DNA of 64,000 nucleotides from Phaeocystidibacter luteus. GTDB taxonomy: Bacteria; Bacteroidota; Bacteroidia; Flavobacteriales; Schleiferiaceae. Positions 17,580-26,421 of the stretch are shown here, piece by piece (positions within the stretch are counted from its first letter, which is position 1; each line of letters begins with the position of its first letter). The stretch covers positions 62,001 through 126,000 of the forward strand of contig NZ_WBVO01000002.1 in assembly GCF_008933115.1 (NCBI RefSeq). Direction: 5' to 3'. The position numbers and the translations under genes are program-made. The notes under the pieces were generated by a model that saw only the letters and a program-made list of their open reading frames with translations, had not been told where the DNA came from and did no database searches.

Positions 17580-17692
17580 GCCTTGTGCGGGAAAACTGAC
17601 TCGTTCAGAATCGATTAAAGAACTTTATTGCTAGCAGCACAAGCGACGCGAGATACTTTTGCGCTGAATTTGTGTGTATAATTTATGGCTCA

Positions 17693-17732
17693 GCCTCCGA
17701 ACCTCTCAATTATCGGAGGCTTTGCTGTTTTT
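17693..17732 (+). terminator. Rho-independent terminator overlapping the kinase 3' end
   Basis: GCCTCCGA (17693-17700) pairs with TCGGAGGC (17713-17720), followed by TTTGCTGTTTTT. The right arm and T-run encode the last residues (KASDN) and stop of the opposing kinase gene. Confidence 0.85.
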
Positions 17733-20615
17733 ACGGGCCTGGTAGTCGGTGCTCGACATAGGATATGCAATCTGTGCAATCACACCGTCGTCGTCATTTC
17801 TGTTCTCTACCGAAACATGTGCGTCGTACTTCGTCAATAATTTGGTCACAATACCAAGCGCCACGCCCATTCCAACTTCGCCACTAGCACCCTTCTGCTT
17901 CTCCGGTATTCCGTCTGTCATGTCGTTGGGTAGACCGATGCCATTATCCAATATTTCTATGACCAAAAAGGCTTTCGTTATGTAGGTTCTCAAAGAAACG
18001 GTCTGGCCGTTATGCGAGAATTTGATGGCGTTACCCAGGCAAATACTAACGGCTCGAACAAGCTCATCTGAGTGCTTCACTTTAAGAATGACATTGGAGG
18101 ACACGTCCAGCTTTATACGCTTTAACAAGGCGTATTCACGAACTTCATTCATCGCGGAATCAATCACGCTTTCTATGTCCATATAAATATGGTCATCATT
18201 GTAAAGCGCATTCGAAAGTCGATCAGATAGGCTTTGCTTGAAGTTCAGAATCATGCCTTCCGCGTTTTCGATAAGCTCTCCCTTTTTAGATTCCTCAGCC
18301 CTCTTGGCAAAAGAAAGTGTGTTTAAGAGCATCTGCATTCCACCCTTAAAATCGTGGTGAATGAGCTGTATAATGGATTTGAAATGTAAATCTTCTCGGT
18401 TGTGTTTGATGGGTTTCCATCCAGAGTTCAAGCTCAAGCGTTGCAATTTTCGACTTTTTGCAAGTCGTTGTTGCTGGCGAACAAGAAGCAGGATGATGAT
18501 GGAAAGCCCGACGATGATCCCGTAAATGGTAAACGGCGAAAGCAGGGACGACTTTCGGAAGTATTCAATGTACTCCATCGAATTGTTGGATGGCGAGTAG
18601 GCTAAAATCACCCGAGAAGGATTTCGTTGAATCAGCTCTAAGCTCGAGAGCTCTTCCCATTCCTTGCGGTTAGAATTCCAAGCAAAGAAGTTGTTGAAGC
18701 CCGCAATGTCGATCTTATTGAATTCGGAAATCGCCAGCACAGAATCGGAAGGATTCTCGCCCCCAAGCATTTGAGTGTTTACTCGGAATTTTGAGGGGAA
18801 CGTGAGTTGTAAAACTCCTAGCGTGGTGGAAATAATCCGCGTGTTAGGGCCGGTCTTTAGGGAAGGCTGAAACAGACCTCCATTCACTTCAACCTTCGAA
18901 TCCGCAAACACGGGATAGAGGTAGAGTGGCTTTTCTTCTAGAATGGACGATACAGCAAAGGCCGAATCTTGAAGAAAGATGCCTTCGTTTGACAAGGCGA
19001 AGAAGCACCCATTTTGAAACCCAACTTCACTGAAGTACTCATTACTCTTGGCATCGTTGTAAACCACTCTTTTCAGTGTGTCATTTTCCAAATAGAACAA
19101 TCCATCTCCATAACTGGCAATGAGGTAGCCATCGCCCATTTTCGAAACGGATCGGGTTTGAGGAACGGGGTAAGAAAACGTGACGTTGAATTCTGTATCC
19201 GTGAAGACCAACGTATCGGGTTTCGATACCCAGTACCCGGTCGGTTCGTTGGATTCTTGAAGCCTCTGAAAACGATAGACAATTCCAGGTGAGTCATTAA
19301 CAAAGACAGTGTCTATCGCAACAGTACCATTGCTCTTGGCATGAATCCTTAGGATGTCTGCTTTGTCTCTGCCAACAATCATCGTGCTGTCAGATTCAAC
19401 GATGATATTGGTCGTTCTTGCGTGAATTAGCCTCTTTGGAATCCCCTCCTCAAAGGGAAGCTCAGGAAAGAAGAACTCGAATGTTTCGCGATCGACCTCT
19501 GTGCAATTCTCTTGATCGATATAGGCAGAGAAGATGAGATCCATATTGTTGAATCGGAATGTGCTCGAGCCGACGTATCGACTGTAGAACATTCCATTTT
19601 GCGAGACTTGTAATCCTGGTCGACCCGCCCAGTTGACAATGTAGAGCTGACCTTCAAGTTCAAGGAGGCCGTCCACAATGGGGTCAACGGTAGGGGGTGT
19701 CCAGAGTTCGCTAGCACCGTTCGGCTCCAGTAGACTAAGTCCGCGAGAAGAAGAAATGGCGAAGACCTTGTTACGCAACCTGAGGATTCTTGAAACGTCT
19801 AAGAATTTGAATGCGGCGACATCTGACTCTTGAAGGGTGTCGTGAAGAACTTGAATATCGTCGAATGTGCGGAGCGCAATCACATCGTCGAATCTGGAAA
19901 GCTGAGCCTCTGGTGAGGCGGTTTCGGTCTGGCAGACGAGGAGCTTGCCTTCTTCAGAGAAATAAAGAAACGAAATTCGGTCATCGTCCAGAATGTAGAC
20001 GTGCTTACCCACGTGTTCTATCTCAATTTCATCAGTATTGACCTTGAAATCAATTTGATAGTATGTGTCCGTTGAATAATTGTAGACAAAACAATTCTCG
20101 GCATTGTCGAGTGGAACGCACAGAAAGAGGTTGGTATCGATTTGATGGATATGAGAGACGGCACCCTGTAGCTCGTTGGTGTCGTTCTGGTAAGTCATGA
20201 AGGTTTTTTCGGACTCAAGATCATTCCAAACTTGCCAATGCCTGCCGTGATCGATAATCTTCCACTTGGTGATGATGTCGCCATTTCGATTTCGAAGATC
20301 CTTTACGTATCCTCCAACGAAATACCATTTGTTGTGCAGTTTTGTGAGTCCGCGAACGATGATTTGTCCATATCCGCTGTTGATCTCGGTCCAGCGCTGT
20401 CCGTCCGTGCTCGTTAGCACCTGGCTAGGCAGAAGCAAGAAGAAGGTATCGTTGTGCTCTTGGATATCTACAATCAGATTTGAGCCGATGTTTTGTCCAT
20501 CAATCCAATGCCAATTGTACTCGAAGAGCCAATCGGTAGCCTTGTTCTCTTGCGCGGTTAAGCGAGGAGACAGGAATGTGGAAATGCAGATGAGAAGAAG
20601 GACGTACAGTTTCAT
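17706..20615 (-). CDS. Membrane sensor histidine kinase with very large periplasmic region
   Basis: A 969-residue protein. Signal peptide or first helix (1-20), a ~670-residue periplasmic part rich in short beta-strands (propeller-like by appearance, no repeat signature I can name), one transmembrane helix (about 690-713), then a kinase core: dimerisation/H-box IIQLIHHDFKGGMQML (candidate His 753 or 754), N box CLGNAIKFSHN (about 860), G1 DNGIGLP (about 890) and G2 GMGVALGIV (about 915). The H-box is unlike the usual HELR or HDLR forms. I start at ATG 20615, which gives the signal sequence and sits 10 bp after a TACTTTTG element. Probable partner of the convergent response regulator. Confidence 0.85.
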   Translation of the reverse strand: MKLYVLLLICISTFLSPRLTAQENKATDWLFEYNWHWIDGQNIGSNLIVDIQEHNDTFFLLLPSQVLTSTDGQRWTEINSGYGQIIVRGLTKLHNKWYFVGGYVKDLRNRNGDIITKWKIIDHGRHWQVWNDLESEKTFMTYQNDTNELQGAVSHIHQIDTNLFLCVPLDNAENCFVYNYSTDTYYQIDFKVNTDEIEIEHVGKHVYILDDDRISFLYFSEEGKLLVCQTETASPEAQLSRFDDVIALRTFDDIQVLHDTLQESDVAAFKFLDVSRILRLRNKVFAISSSRGLSLLEPNGASELWTPPTVDPIVDGLLELEGQLYIVNWAGRPGLQVSQNGMFYSRYVGSSTFRFNNMDLIFSAYIDQENCTEVDRETFEFFFPELPFEEGIPKRLIHARTTNIIVESDSTMIVGRDKADILRIHAKSNGTVAIDTVFVNDSPGIVYRFQRLQESNEPTGYWVSKPDTLVFTDTEFNVTFSYPVPQTRSVSKMGDGYLIASYGDGLFYLENDTLKRVVYNDAKSNEYFSEVGFQNGCFFALSNEGIFLQDSAFAVSSILEEKPLYLYPVFADSKVEVNGGLFQPSLKTGPNTRIISTTLGVLQLTFPSKFRVNTQMLGGENPSDSVLAISEFNKIDIAGFNNFFAWNSNRKEWEELSSLELIQRNPSRVILAYSPSNNSMEYIEYFRKSSLLSPFTIYGIIVGLSIIILLLVRQQQRLAKSRKLQRLSLNSGWKPIKHNREDLHFKSIIQLIHHDFKGGMQMLLNTLSFAKRAEESKKGELIENAEGMILNFKQSLSDRLSNALYNDDHIYMDIESVIDSAMNEVREYALLKRIKLDVSSNVILKVKHSDELVRAVSICLGNAIKFSHNGQTVSLRTYITKAFLVIEILDNGIGLPNDMTDGIPEKQKGASGEVGMGVALGIVTKLLTKYDAHVSVENRNDDDGVIAQIAYPMSSTDYQARKNSKASDN

Positions 20616-20625
20616 AATCTCTCGG

Positions 20626-20633
20626 CAAAAGTA
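20626..20633 (-). promoter_or_regulatory. -7 element of the sensor kinase gene
   Basis: TACTTTTG on the minus strand, 10 bp before the ATG at 20615. It supports that start over the longer open frame to 20693. Confidence 0.55.
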
Positions 20634-20671
20634 GCACAATGCAACCAAGGAGCTGAATGTGGATAGGCATG

Positions 20672-20709
20672 AAAAAAGTAGAGGCCGTTCCAAGCGGAAC
20701 GACCTCTAC
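20672..20709 (-). terminator. Strong hairpin terminator (minus strand)
   Basis: Read on the minus strand, GTAGAGG-T-CGTTCC (20709 down) pairs with GGAACG-G-CCTCTAC around a 4-nt loop, followed by six T (20677-20672). It lies downstream of a second terminator at 20821-20858 on the same strand, with 112 bp between and no ORF. Confidence 0.75.
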
Positions 20710-20820
20710 AAACCTAACCTATAAAAACTACCCTCACTTAGATAAGCGATACCAGCGCAGAGAGTCCGCACGGTATTTTCAAACTTTTTTTGAAACATGC
20801 ATGAATGCTGGGGTGGAGCG

Positions 20821-20858
20821 CAAAAAAAATCCCGCCAGAGCAGTTGCTCGGACGGGAA
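20821..20858 (-). terminator. Terminator of the 20881 gene
   Basis: On the minus strand an 11-bp imperfect stem (CCCGTCCGAGC with GCTCTGGCGGG) with a 4-nt loop is followed by eight T. It starts 22 bp after the stop of the 20881 gene. Confidence 0.8.
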
Positions 20859-20880
20859 TTGATATGTGTTGAGACGTGTC

Positions 20881-21360
20881 TTAGATAAACAAGTGAACGT
20901 CTTTACCTTCTTGTTTTTCGATAACCATTTCTTGAAGGCGCTTGCGAAGCTTTTCGCGTTTGCCTCGGCTCAGGAAGCTGATGGAGAAGCGGTGTGTTCT
21001 AATTCCAGTTTGCTGTAGAATGTTTAGAACGAGATAGCTTCTCAGGTTTTTCTTTTCGATGGTAAATCGAACGAGGTTACCGCGGTTCACGAGAACTTTT
21101 TCGTCGAGCCATCTTCCAAGCGCTAGTCCATTGCTGATTTCCAACACTTCGCCTGATTCGTTAAATCGGAAGATTGGTTTTCCGAAGAGTGTATAAACGA
21201 GAGCTACGAGGATGATATTCACGGCGAACAGATATCCCCAGAACAATTCGTTCACCGTACCACTAATTCTAGCTAGGATGAAATCCATGATAGAAATAAG
21301 GAGGAGTGCACTGAGCACAATCCAGAAGTGGCGACGAATATTAGTGTTGTTGATCTTCAT
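20881..21360 (-). CDS. Small membrane protein with PH-like cytoplasmic domain
   Basis: A 159-residue protein of unknown function. Two transmembrane helices (about 11-30 and 40-60) are followed by a ~95-residue soluble domain of alternating strands and a final helix. The motif FRFNESGEVLEISNGLALGRW resembles the block (TRTxV...GLRLGKW) in the membrane proteins encoded at 43284-43823 and 43854-44504, so it may be a distant relative. Ends in a basic helix (RGKREKLRKRLQEMV). Single gene with its own terminator; divergent from tadA. No function is assigned. Confidence 0.75.
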   Translation of the reverse strand: MKINNTNIRRHFWIVLSALLLISIMDFILARISGTVNELFWGYLFAVNIILVALVYTLFGKPIFRFNESGEVLEISNGLALGRWLDEKVLVNRGNLVRFTIEKKNLRSYLVLNILQQTGIRTHRFSISFLSRGKREKLRKRLQEMVIEKQEGKDVHLFI

Positions 21361-21510
21361 TGAAGCGCTTTATTTATCGATTTTGGTGTGAATTCTCCTA
21401 CAAGGTACGGCAAACATGTACATCAAACACGATGCCGACATTGTCATTTTGTTAATAACTAACGTAGAAAGTTGCCGAAAGGTTTGCGTGAGGGAACGTT
21501 TTTTTGGCAA

Positions 21511-21594
21511 GGCTAAAGGCTAAAGGCTAAAGGCTAAAGGCTAAAGGCTAAAGGCTAAAGGCTAAAGGCTAAAGGCTAAAGGCTAAAGGCTGAA
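21511..21594 (+). repeat. Heptamer array: 11 perfect GGCTAAA copies plus one variant
   Basis: GGCTAAA is repeated 11 times without error (21511-21587), then GGCTGAA (21588-21594) and a degenerate copy. It ends about 10 bp before the tadA -7 element, so it occupies the region where the -33 element should lie. The repeat number may vary by slipped-strand mispairing. Confidence 0.97.
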
Positions 21595-21604
21595 GGCTGT
21601 TACC

Positions 21605-21612
21605 TATCTTCG
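21605..21612 (+). promoter_or_regulatory. -7 element of tadA
   Basis: TATCTTCG, 4 bp before the ATG at 21617, suggesting a leaderless transcript. The heptamer array lies immediately upstream. Confidence 0.5.
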
Positions 21613-21616
21613 CGAT

Positions 21617-22060
21617 ATGGAAATCGACCTCTACTCAGACGAACGGTTTATGCGTGAGGCGCTAAAGGAAGCGGTGAAGGCATTTGACATGGATGAAGTT
21701 CCCGTTGGGGCAGTGGTGGTGAGCAACAATAGGATCATTGCAAGGGCTCACAACCTCACGGAAAGGCTTCAGGATGTAACGGCTCATGCCGAAATGCAGG
21801 CCATCACAGCGGCGGCTAACCACCTTGGTGCAAAGTACCTTACCGATTGCACGTTGTTCGTTACACTTGAACCATGCTCCATGTGCGCGGGAGCACTTTT
21901 TTGGTCGCAGGTTGGAAGAGTCGTCTACGGCGCGAGTGATCCCAAACGTGGATTCCTCCAACAAGGCGGTAAGCTCCACCCAAAAACGGAAATCAAAACC
22001 GGTGTAGAGGCAGAGTCGTGCTCAGATTTATTGGTGGAGTTTTTTAGGAGGAAGAGGTGA
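21617..22060 (+). CDS. tadA: tRNA-specific adenosine deaminase (nucleoside deaminase family)
   Basis: A 147-residue cytidine/deoxycytidylate deaminase-fold enzyme that would convert A34 to inosine in tRNA-Arg(ACG). The zinc site is complete: HAEMQAI (His and catalytic Glu, about residue 58) and PCSMCAGAL (two Cys, about 88-91). The N-terminal helix FMREALKEAVKAFDMDEVPVGAVVV is typical. Length fits TadA. A related guanine or cytosine deaminase is possible but less likely. The gene has a heptamer array in its promoter region and a terminator 23 bp after its stop. Confidence 0.92.
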   Translation: MEIDLYSDERFMREALKEAVKAFDMDEVPVGAVVVSNNRIIARAHNLTERLQDVTAHAEMQAITAAANHLGAKYLTDCTLFVTLEPCSMCAGALFWSQVGRVVYGASDPKRGFLQQGGKLHPKTEIKTGVEAESCSDLLVEFFRRKR

Positions 22061-22082
22061 ATACCTTCCTCAAGAAATACCA

Positions 22083-22115
22083 ACGCCCAGCATCTCTGCC
22101 GGGCGTTTTTCTTTC
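22083..22115 (+). terminator. Terminator of tadA
   Basis: AACGCCCAGC (22083-22091 region) pairs with GCCGGGCGTT (22098-22107), followed by TTTTCTTTCC. Confidence 0.85.
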
Positions 22116-22133
22116 CTAAGCGTGGTGGTCGCA

Positions 22134-22553
22134 CTACTGCGGTGGAAATACAGAGTGTACCATTACAGCTGTATCATTTGGCTGTCCGAGACCCACGATT
22201 GAGACAGACGCAGAGGACGTCGCCGAAATTACCGTGTTGCTGTTGCTATTATCAAAGTTCACAAACAAACGTTGAAGCCCATTCACAACATCACTGCCAG
22301 ATTCCTGACTTGATGCAGAGTTTGGCCAAAGTGCATTGTAGATGAACTGTGTTTTGCCTGCTGGAATCGTATACGATTTGGATTCACCCTTGGAGCTTAC
22401 CACAGTAATTGATCCCTGAAGGACTGGGTAACCACTTGCATTAGGGTTATCCAAAGTCTGGATAGGCTCTTGGGCGCCCGTTTCCATGTTAACAATGTAT
22501 GTGTTGCCACTAATTGTAGAGGCGAGGATGTACAGTGCTTTTAAAGTTGCCAT
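22134..22553 (-). CDS. Hypothetical protein
   Basis: A 139-residue protein I do not recognise. It is short-chain, Ser/Asn/Thr-rich and seems all-beta (GNTYIVNMETG, GSITVVSSKGESKSYTIPAGKTQF, ASVSIVGLGQPNDTAVMVHSV). The N-terminus (MATLKALYILASTISG) is mildly hydrophobic but lacks a basic start and a clear cleavage site, so it is probably not secreted by Sec. No Cys. The stop lies 19 bp from the tadA terminator, and the gene is convergent with tadA and divergent from aspS. The minus-strand sequence before the start contains CAATTTG, a partial promoter match. Confidence 0.65.
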   Translation of the reverse strand: MATLKALYILASTISGNTYIVNMETGAQEPIQTLDNPNASGYPVLQGSITVVSSKGESKSYTIPAGKTQFIYNALWPNSASSQESGSDVVNGLQRLFVNFDNSNSNTVISATSSASVSIVGLGQPNDTAVMVHSVFPPQ

Positions 22554-22887
22554 AGCAAATTGATTTTGAATCTTTTCAGATTAGGTTGTTGGTTGGCATC
22601 TCATCGATAAATTTTAAAAGAGATGCATGAGTAGTTTCATAGGTGGGTGGTCACCCCCAAACTGACCGCGACGTAAGTTTTTGGTTTTTAGGTCTCTCGA
22701 ATGATGGATAGTTCAATTTACCGCCGCTCAACCTCTTCCACAATACGTAGAAACACGTAATTATGTGGGGGAAAACCGCCGCATATTTCACACACGCACC
22801 CCTCCTGAACGGAACCCGCGCAATCGTCCTTCTGCAAACTCCCCACACACCAGCTTTTTCATACCTTCGCAGCGCAAAATCACAACT
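22554..22887. other. 334-bp divergent spacer before aspS
   Basis: No convincing gene. It holds a 12-bp palindrome GGGTGGTCACCC (near 22643-22654), a C-rich stretch near 22797-22805 and the aspS -7 element TACCTTCG. The open frames crossing it show no family resemblance. Confidence 0.6.
22862..22869 (+). promoter_or_regulatory. -7 element of aspS
   Basis: TACCTTCG, 18 bp before the ATG at 22888. It supports 22888 over the longer frame starting at 22765. Confidence 0.5.
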
Positions 22888-24642
22888 ATGTATCGGACGC
22901 ATAACTGTGGCGAATTACGCGCCGCGAATATTGGTGAAGAAGTTACCTTGGCCGGATGGGCTCAACGCCGCCGCGATCTTGGCGGAATGTCATTTATCGA
23001 CCTCCGAGATCGCTACGGAATTACCCAACTCGCCTTTAACGACGGTATCGATGCCTCTCTCCTCGAGAAGGCCCGCAAAGTGAACCGCGAGTTCGTGATT
23101 CAAGCAAGTGGGAAAGTGGTGGAACGCGAAAGCAAAAACGCCAACAACCCTACCGGTGAAGTAGAAGTTATCGTGACAGAACTCAAGGTTCTAAACGCCG
23201 CGAAAACGCCTCCTTTCACTATCGAAAATGAAACCGATGGCGGCGAAGAACTTCGCATGAAGTACCGCTATCTCGATATCCGCCGTAACCCGGTTCGCGA
23301 TAACCTCATGCTACGCCACCGCGTAAGCATGGAAGTGCGCAAGTATCTTTCCGATGCCGGGTTCATCGATGTGGAAACTCCGTACCTCATCAAATCAACC
23401 CCCGAAGGTGCCCGCGATTTTGTTGTGCCTAGCCGTATGAATCCAAACGAATTCTACGCTCTGCCGCAATCGCCACAGACCTTTAAGCAACTTCTCATGG
23501 TTGCTGGAATGGATCGCTACTATCAAATCGTTCGTTGCTTCCGCGATGAAGACCTACGTGCCGATCGACAGCCCGAGTTTACGCAGATCGACTGCGAAAT
23601 GGCTTTCGTAGAGCAGGAGGACATCATCAATATGTTCGAAGGCCTCGTAAAGTATATCCTCAAAGAGGTGCGCGGTGTTGAAATCAACGAAGTTCCGCGC
23701 ATGAGCTGGCACGAAGCCATGGAGCGCTACGGAAACGATAAGCCAGATATCCGCTTCGGCATGGAACTCCTCAACATGAACGAACTCGTAAAGGATTCAG
23801 GATTCAAGGTGTTCGATGATGCCGAATTGGTTGTGGGGATTAAGGTTGATGGCGCTGCCGGTTGGACGCGCAAGCAACTTGACGCTCTCACCAAGTGGGT
23901 TCAACGTCCGCAAATTGGAATGGGCGGAGTAATCTGGGCTAAATATGCCGAAGACGGTGCTCGCTCTTCTTCAGTAAATAAGTTCTTCGATGAAGAAGCT
24001 CAAGCTAAGTGGGCCGAGGCCTTCGGTGCTGTGCCTGGCGACCTGATGCTAGTTCTTGCTGGCGACGAGACAAAGACCAGAAAGGCGATGAGCGAGCTTC
24101 GTCTACACATGGGCGAGCAACTCGGGCTCAGAAATCCAGATGTATACGCTCCACTTTGGGTTACCGATTTCCCACTTCTTGAATGGGATGAGGATACACA
24201 GCGCTACCACGCTATGCACCACCCGTTCACTTCTCCGAAGCCAGAGGATATCGACAAGATGGAAACGGCTCCAGGAGAAGTTCGCGCCAACGCCTACGAT
24301 ATGGTGTTGAACGGAAACGAGATTGGTGGTGGATCGATTCGTATCCACGATCGCGACCTCCAAAAGCGCATGTTCACGCTTCTTGGATTTTCTGATGAAG
24401 AAGCTCAAGCGCAATTTGGCTTCCTTATGAATGCCTTCGAATACGGTGCTCCTCCTCACGGCGGAATCGCTTTCGGATTCGATAGATTGGTTGCCCTTAT
24501 TGGTGGAGACGAAACTATCCGTGATTACATCGCGTTCCCAAAAAACAATGCAGGACGCGACGTGATGATTGATGCTCCAGCGACGATTTCGGCTGAACAG
24601 CTCGAGGAATTGTATCTTGGTTTGAAACCACTCGACGAATAA
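22888..24642 (+). CDS. aspS: Aspartate--tRNA ligase
   Basis: A 584-residue class II aminoacyl-tRNA synthetase charging tRNA-Asp. N-terminal OB-fold anticodon domain (about 1-105, [20 protein letters not shown]), catalytic core with motif 2 ([23 protein letters not shown], about 208-232) and motif 3 ([16 protein letters not shown], about 530-545), and the bacterial GAD insertion between (about 290-420). [11 protein letters not shown] is the usual Asp-binding block. I use the ATG at 22888 because it fits the family N-terminus ([11 protein letters not shown]) and the promoter; the 22765 frame adds 41 unrelated residues. A CLC gene starts at the next base after its stop. Confidence 0.97.
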   Translation: MYRTHNCGELRAANIGEEVTLAGWAQRRRDLGGMSFIDLRDRYGITQLAFNDGIDASLLEKARKVNREFVIQASGKVVERESKNANNPTGEVEVIVTELKVLNAAKTPPFTIENETDGGEELRMKYRYLDIRRNPVRDNLMLRHRVSMEVRKYLSDAGFIDVETPYLIKSTPEGARDFVVPSRMNPNEFYALPQSPQTFKQLLMVAGMDRYYQIVRCFRDEDLRADRQPEFTQIDCEMAFVEQEDIINMFEGLVKYILKEVRGVEINEVPRMSWHEAMERYGNDKPDIRFGMELLNMNELVKDSGFKVFDDAELVVGIKVDGAAGWTRKQLDALTKWVQRPQIGMGGVIWAKYAEDGARSSSVNKFFDEEAQAKWAEAFGAVPGDLMLVLAGDETKTRKAMSELRLHMGEQLGLRNPDVYAPLWVTDFPLLEWDEDTQRYHAMHHPFTSPKPEDIDKMETAPGEVRANAYDMVLNGNEIGGGSIRIHDRDLQKRMFTLLGFSDEEAQAQFGFLMNAFEYGAPPHGGIAFGFDRLVALIGGDETIRDYIAFPKNNAGRDVMIDAPATISAEQLEELYLGLKPLDE

Positions 24643-26421
24643 ATGACCACTCGTCCCGACAACTGGCTGGGAAGGTTTCTGGTCTGGCGGATAAAACACA
24701 TCCCTCAGCGCCAGTTCATCATCATGCTCAGTATTGTCGTGGGTTTGATCACCGGTTTCGTTGCGGTCATCCTCAAGAACTCAACGCACTTTCTTCAAGA
24801 ATTGGTGTCAGGCGAGCGCTTGAGAGACTACCATCAAGTCTACTATTTCCTATTCCCAATCATCGGTATTCTTATTACCGTATTGATTAAGCGTGCCTTT
24901 TCTGGCCCGGTAGGTGAGGGGATTCCAAGTACGCTTTATGCCATTTCGCGTCGGAATGGAATTCTGAAACCATACCGAATGTACGCCTCCCTGATTACCT
25001 CGGCTTTCACCGTTGGTCTGGGTGGTTCAGTCGGTTTGGAGGGCCCCACCGTGAGTACAGGTTCAGCTATCGGCTCCAACCTGGGGCGCTTAATGCACCT
25101 CACCTATAAGCAAAGAATTCTGCTGATTTCCTGTGCCACAGCAGGAGCCATCGCATCCATCTTTAATGCGCCCATTGCGGCCATCATTTTTACCATTGAG
25201 ATCTTCAGTCTTGATCTGACCCTTGCTTCACTTGTGCCGTTGCTCTTAGCATCGGTTTCTGGAGCGGTAACGAGTATTTTCCTTCAGGGTGATAGTAAAA
25301 TTGAAGTCTTCTCTGCCGACGTTGTCGCCGCTTTCGATGTCGCACATATCCCCGCTTATGTTGGTGTGGCGGTCGTGTGTTCGATGATTTCAATCTACTT
25401 CAAGCGCGCCTTTTTCTTGACGGAGAGGATGTTCAACAAGCTGAAGAGTTCTTACCTGAAAGTACTTGTTGGAGGTACGGTCTTAGGATTGCTGATTTTC
25501 TTGATTCCACCTCTATATGGTGAAGGTTACGGAACCATTAACCACTTGCTCGAAGGAAATCTGGAGAACGTATTATCGCGAAGCTTCCTCTGGAGCGGAG
25601 ATGAGAGTTTTCCCGTACTGCTCGGACTTCTGGCCGGGCTGTTTCTATTTAAAGTAATAGCAGCCTCCTTAACTATGAACGCAGGTGGTGTCGGTGGCAT
25701 TTTCGCACCAACACTCTTTATGGGAGCGGCAGTCGGCTTGTTCTTCGCCAAAGTGGTGAACTACACCGGTCTCGCGAAGCTTCCTGAAAGCAACTTTGTG
25801 TTGGTTGCCATGGCTGGCCTAATGGCTGGAGTCCTACACTCACCGCTCACTGCCATCTTTATGATTGCGGAAATCACTGGAGGGTACGACTTATTTCTGC
25901 CGTTGATGCTGGTCTCCGCAACCGCATACCTTGTAACTAGGGGTATCGATCCACACAGCATCTATACCGAGCAGCTTGCTCGCCGCGGGGACTTGATTAC
26001 CCACAATAAGGACCGAACTATTTTGACCTTAATGAAAACGGAACAAGTAATTGAAACCGATTTCATTGAGACAAACCCAGACATGAAACTTCGCGACCTA
26101 GTGAAGGTGTTCACCAAATCGCGAAGAAACCTATTCCCAGTCCTCGAAGACGGCGTTTTAGTAGGGGTGATGACGCTTGACGATTTCAAGGCCATGCTCT
26201 TCGACAAAACCCTATACGACAAGGTGTTTGTCCGCGACTTAATGACCAATCCCCCGGCCATAGTCGATAAGGAAGAAACCATGGAAGCCGTCATGCACAA
26301 GTTCCAGACCACTGGAGCATGGAACTTGCCTGTAGTTCATCAAGGTAAATACCGCGGTTTCATTTCAAAATCGAAACTGTTCTCGGCGTATAGGAGGAAG
26401 TTGTTGGAGGTGTCGGATTAA
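24643..26421 (+). CDS. CLC-family chloride channel/transporter with C-terminal CBS pair
   Basis: A 592-residue CLC protein. The membrane domain (about 25-430) carries GEGIP (91-95), GLEGPTV (131-137, external gating Glu133 kept), IFTIEIF (182-188) and GGIFAPTLFMGAAVG (about 350). Two CBS domains follow (about 455-590), likely binding nucleotides. Two positions differ from the E. coli antiporter: the filter Ser of GSGIP is Glu92, and the internal proton Glu (second Glu of IIEEM) is Ile187. So anion choice and proton coupling may differ. The ATG directly abuts the aspS stop, implying co-transcription. Confidence 0.92.
   Translation: MTTRPDNWLGRFLVWRIKHIPQRQFIIMLSIVVGLITGFVAVILKNSTHFLQELVSGERLRDYHQVYYFLFPIIGILITVLIKRAFSGPVGEGIPSTLYAISRRNGILKPYRMYASLITSAFTVGLGGSVGLEGPTVSTGSAIGSNLGRLMHLTYKQRILLISCATAGAIASIFNAPIAAIIFTIEIFSLDLTLASLVPLLLASVSGAVTSIFLQGDSKIEVFSADVVAAFDVAHIPAYVGVAVVCSMISIYFKRAFFLTERMFNKLKSSYLKVLVGGTVLGLLIFLIPPLYGEGYGTINHLLEGNLENVLSRSFLWSGDESFPVLLGLLAGLFLFKVIAASLTMNAGGVGGIFAPTLFMGAAVGLFFAKVVNYTGLAKLPESNFVLVAMAGLMAGVLHSPLTAIFMIAEITGGYDLFLPLMLVSATAYLVTRGIDPHSIYTEQLARRGDLITHNKDRTILTLMKTEQVIETDFIETNPDMKLRDLVKVFTKSRRNLFPVLEDGVLVGVMTLDDFKAMLFDKTLYDKVFVRDLMTNPPAIVDKEETMEAVMHKFQTTGAWNLPVVHQGKYRGFISKSKLFSAYRRKLLEVSD

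Noticed and set aside
21511-21594. CRISPR array
   Set aside because: The repeats are 7 bp, without spacers, and there are no cas genes in the window.
22651-22902. 83-codon minus-strand frame before aspS
   Set aside because: Covers the aspS promoter and start, basic and Cys-rich without motif.
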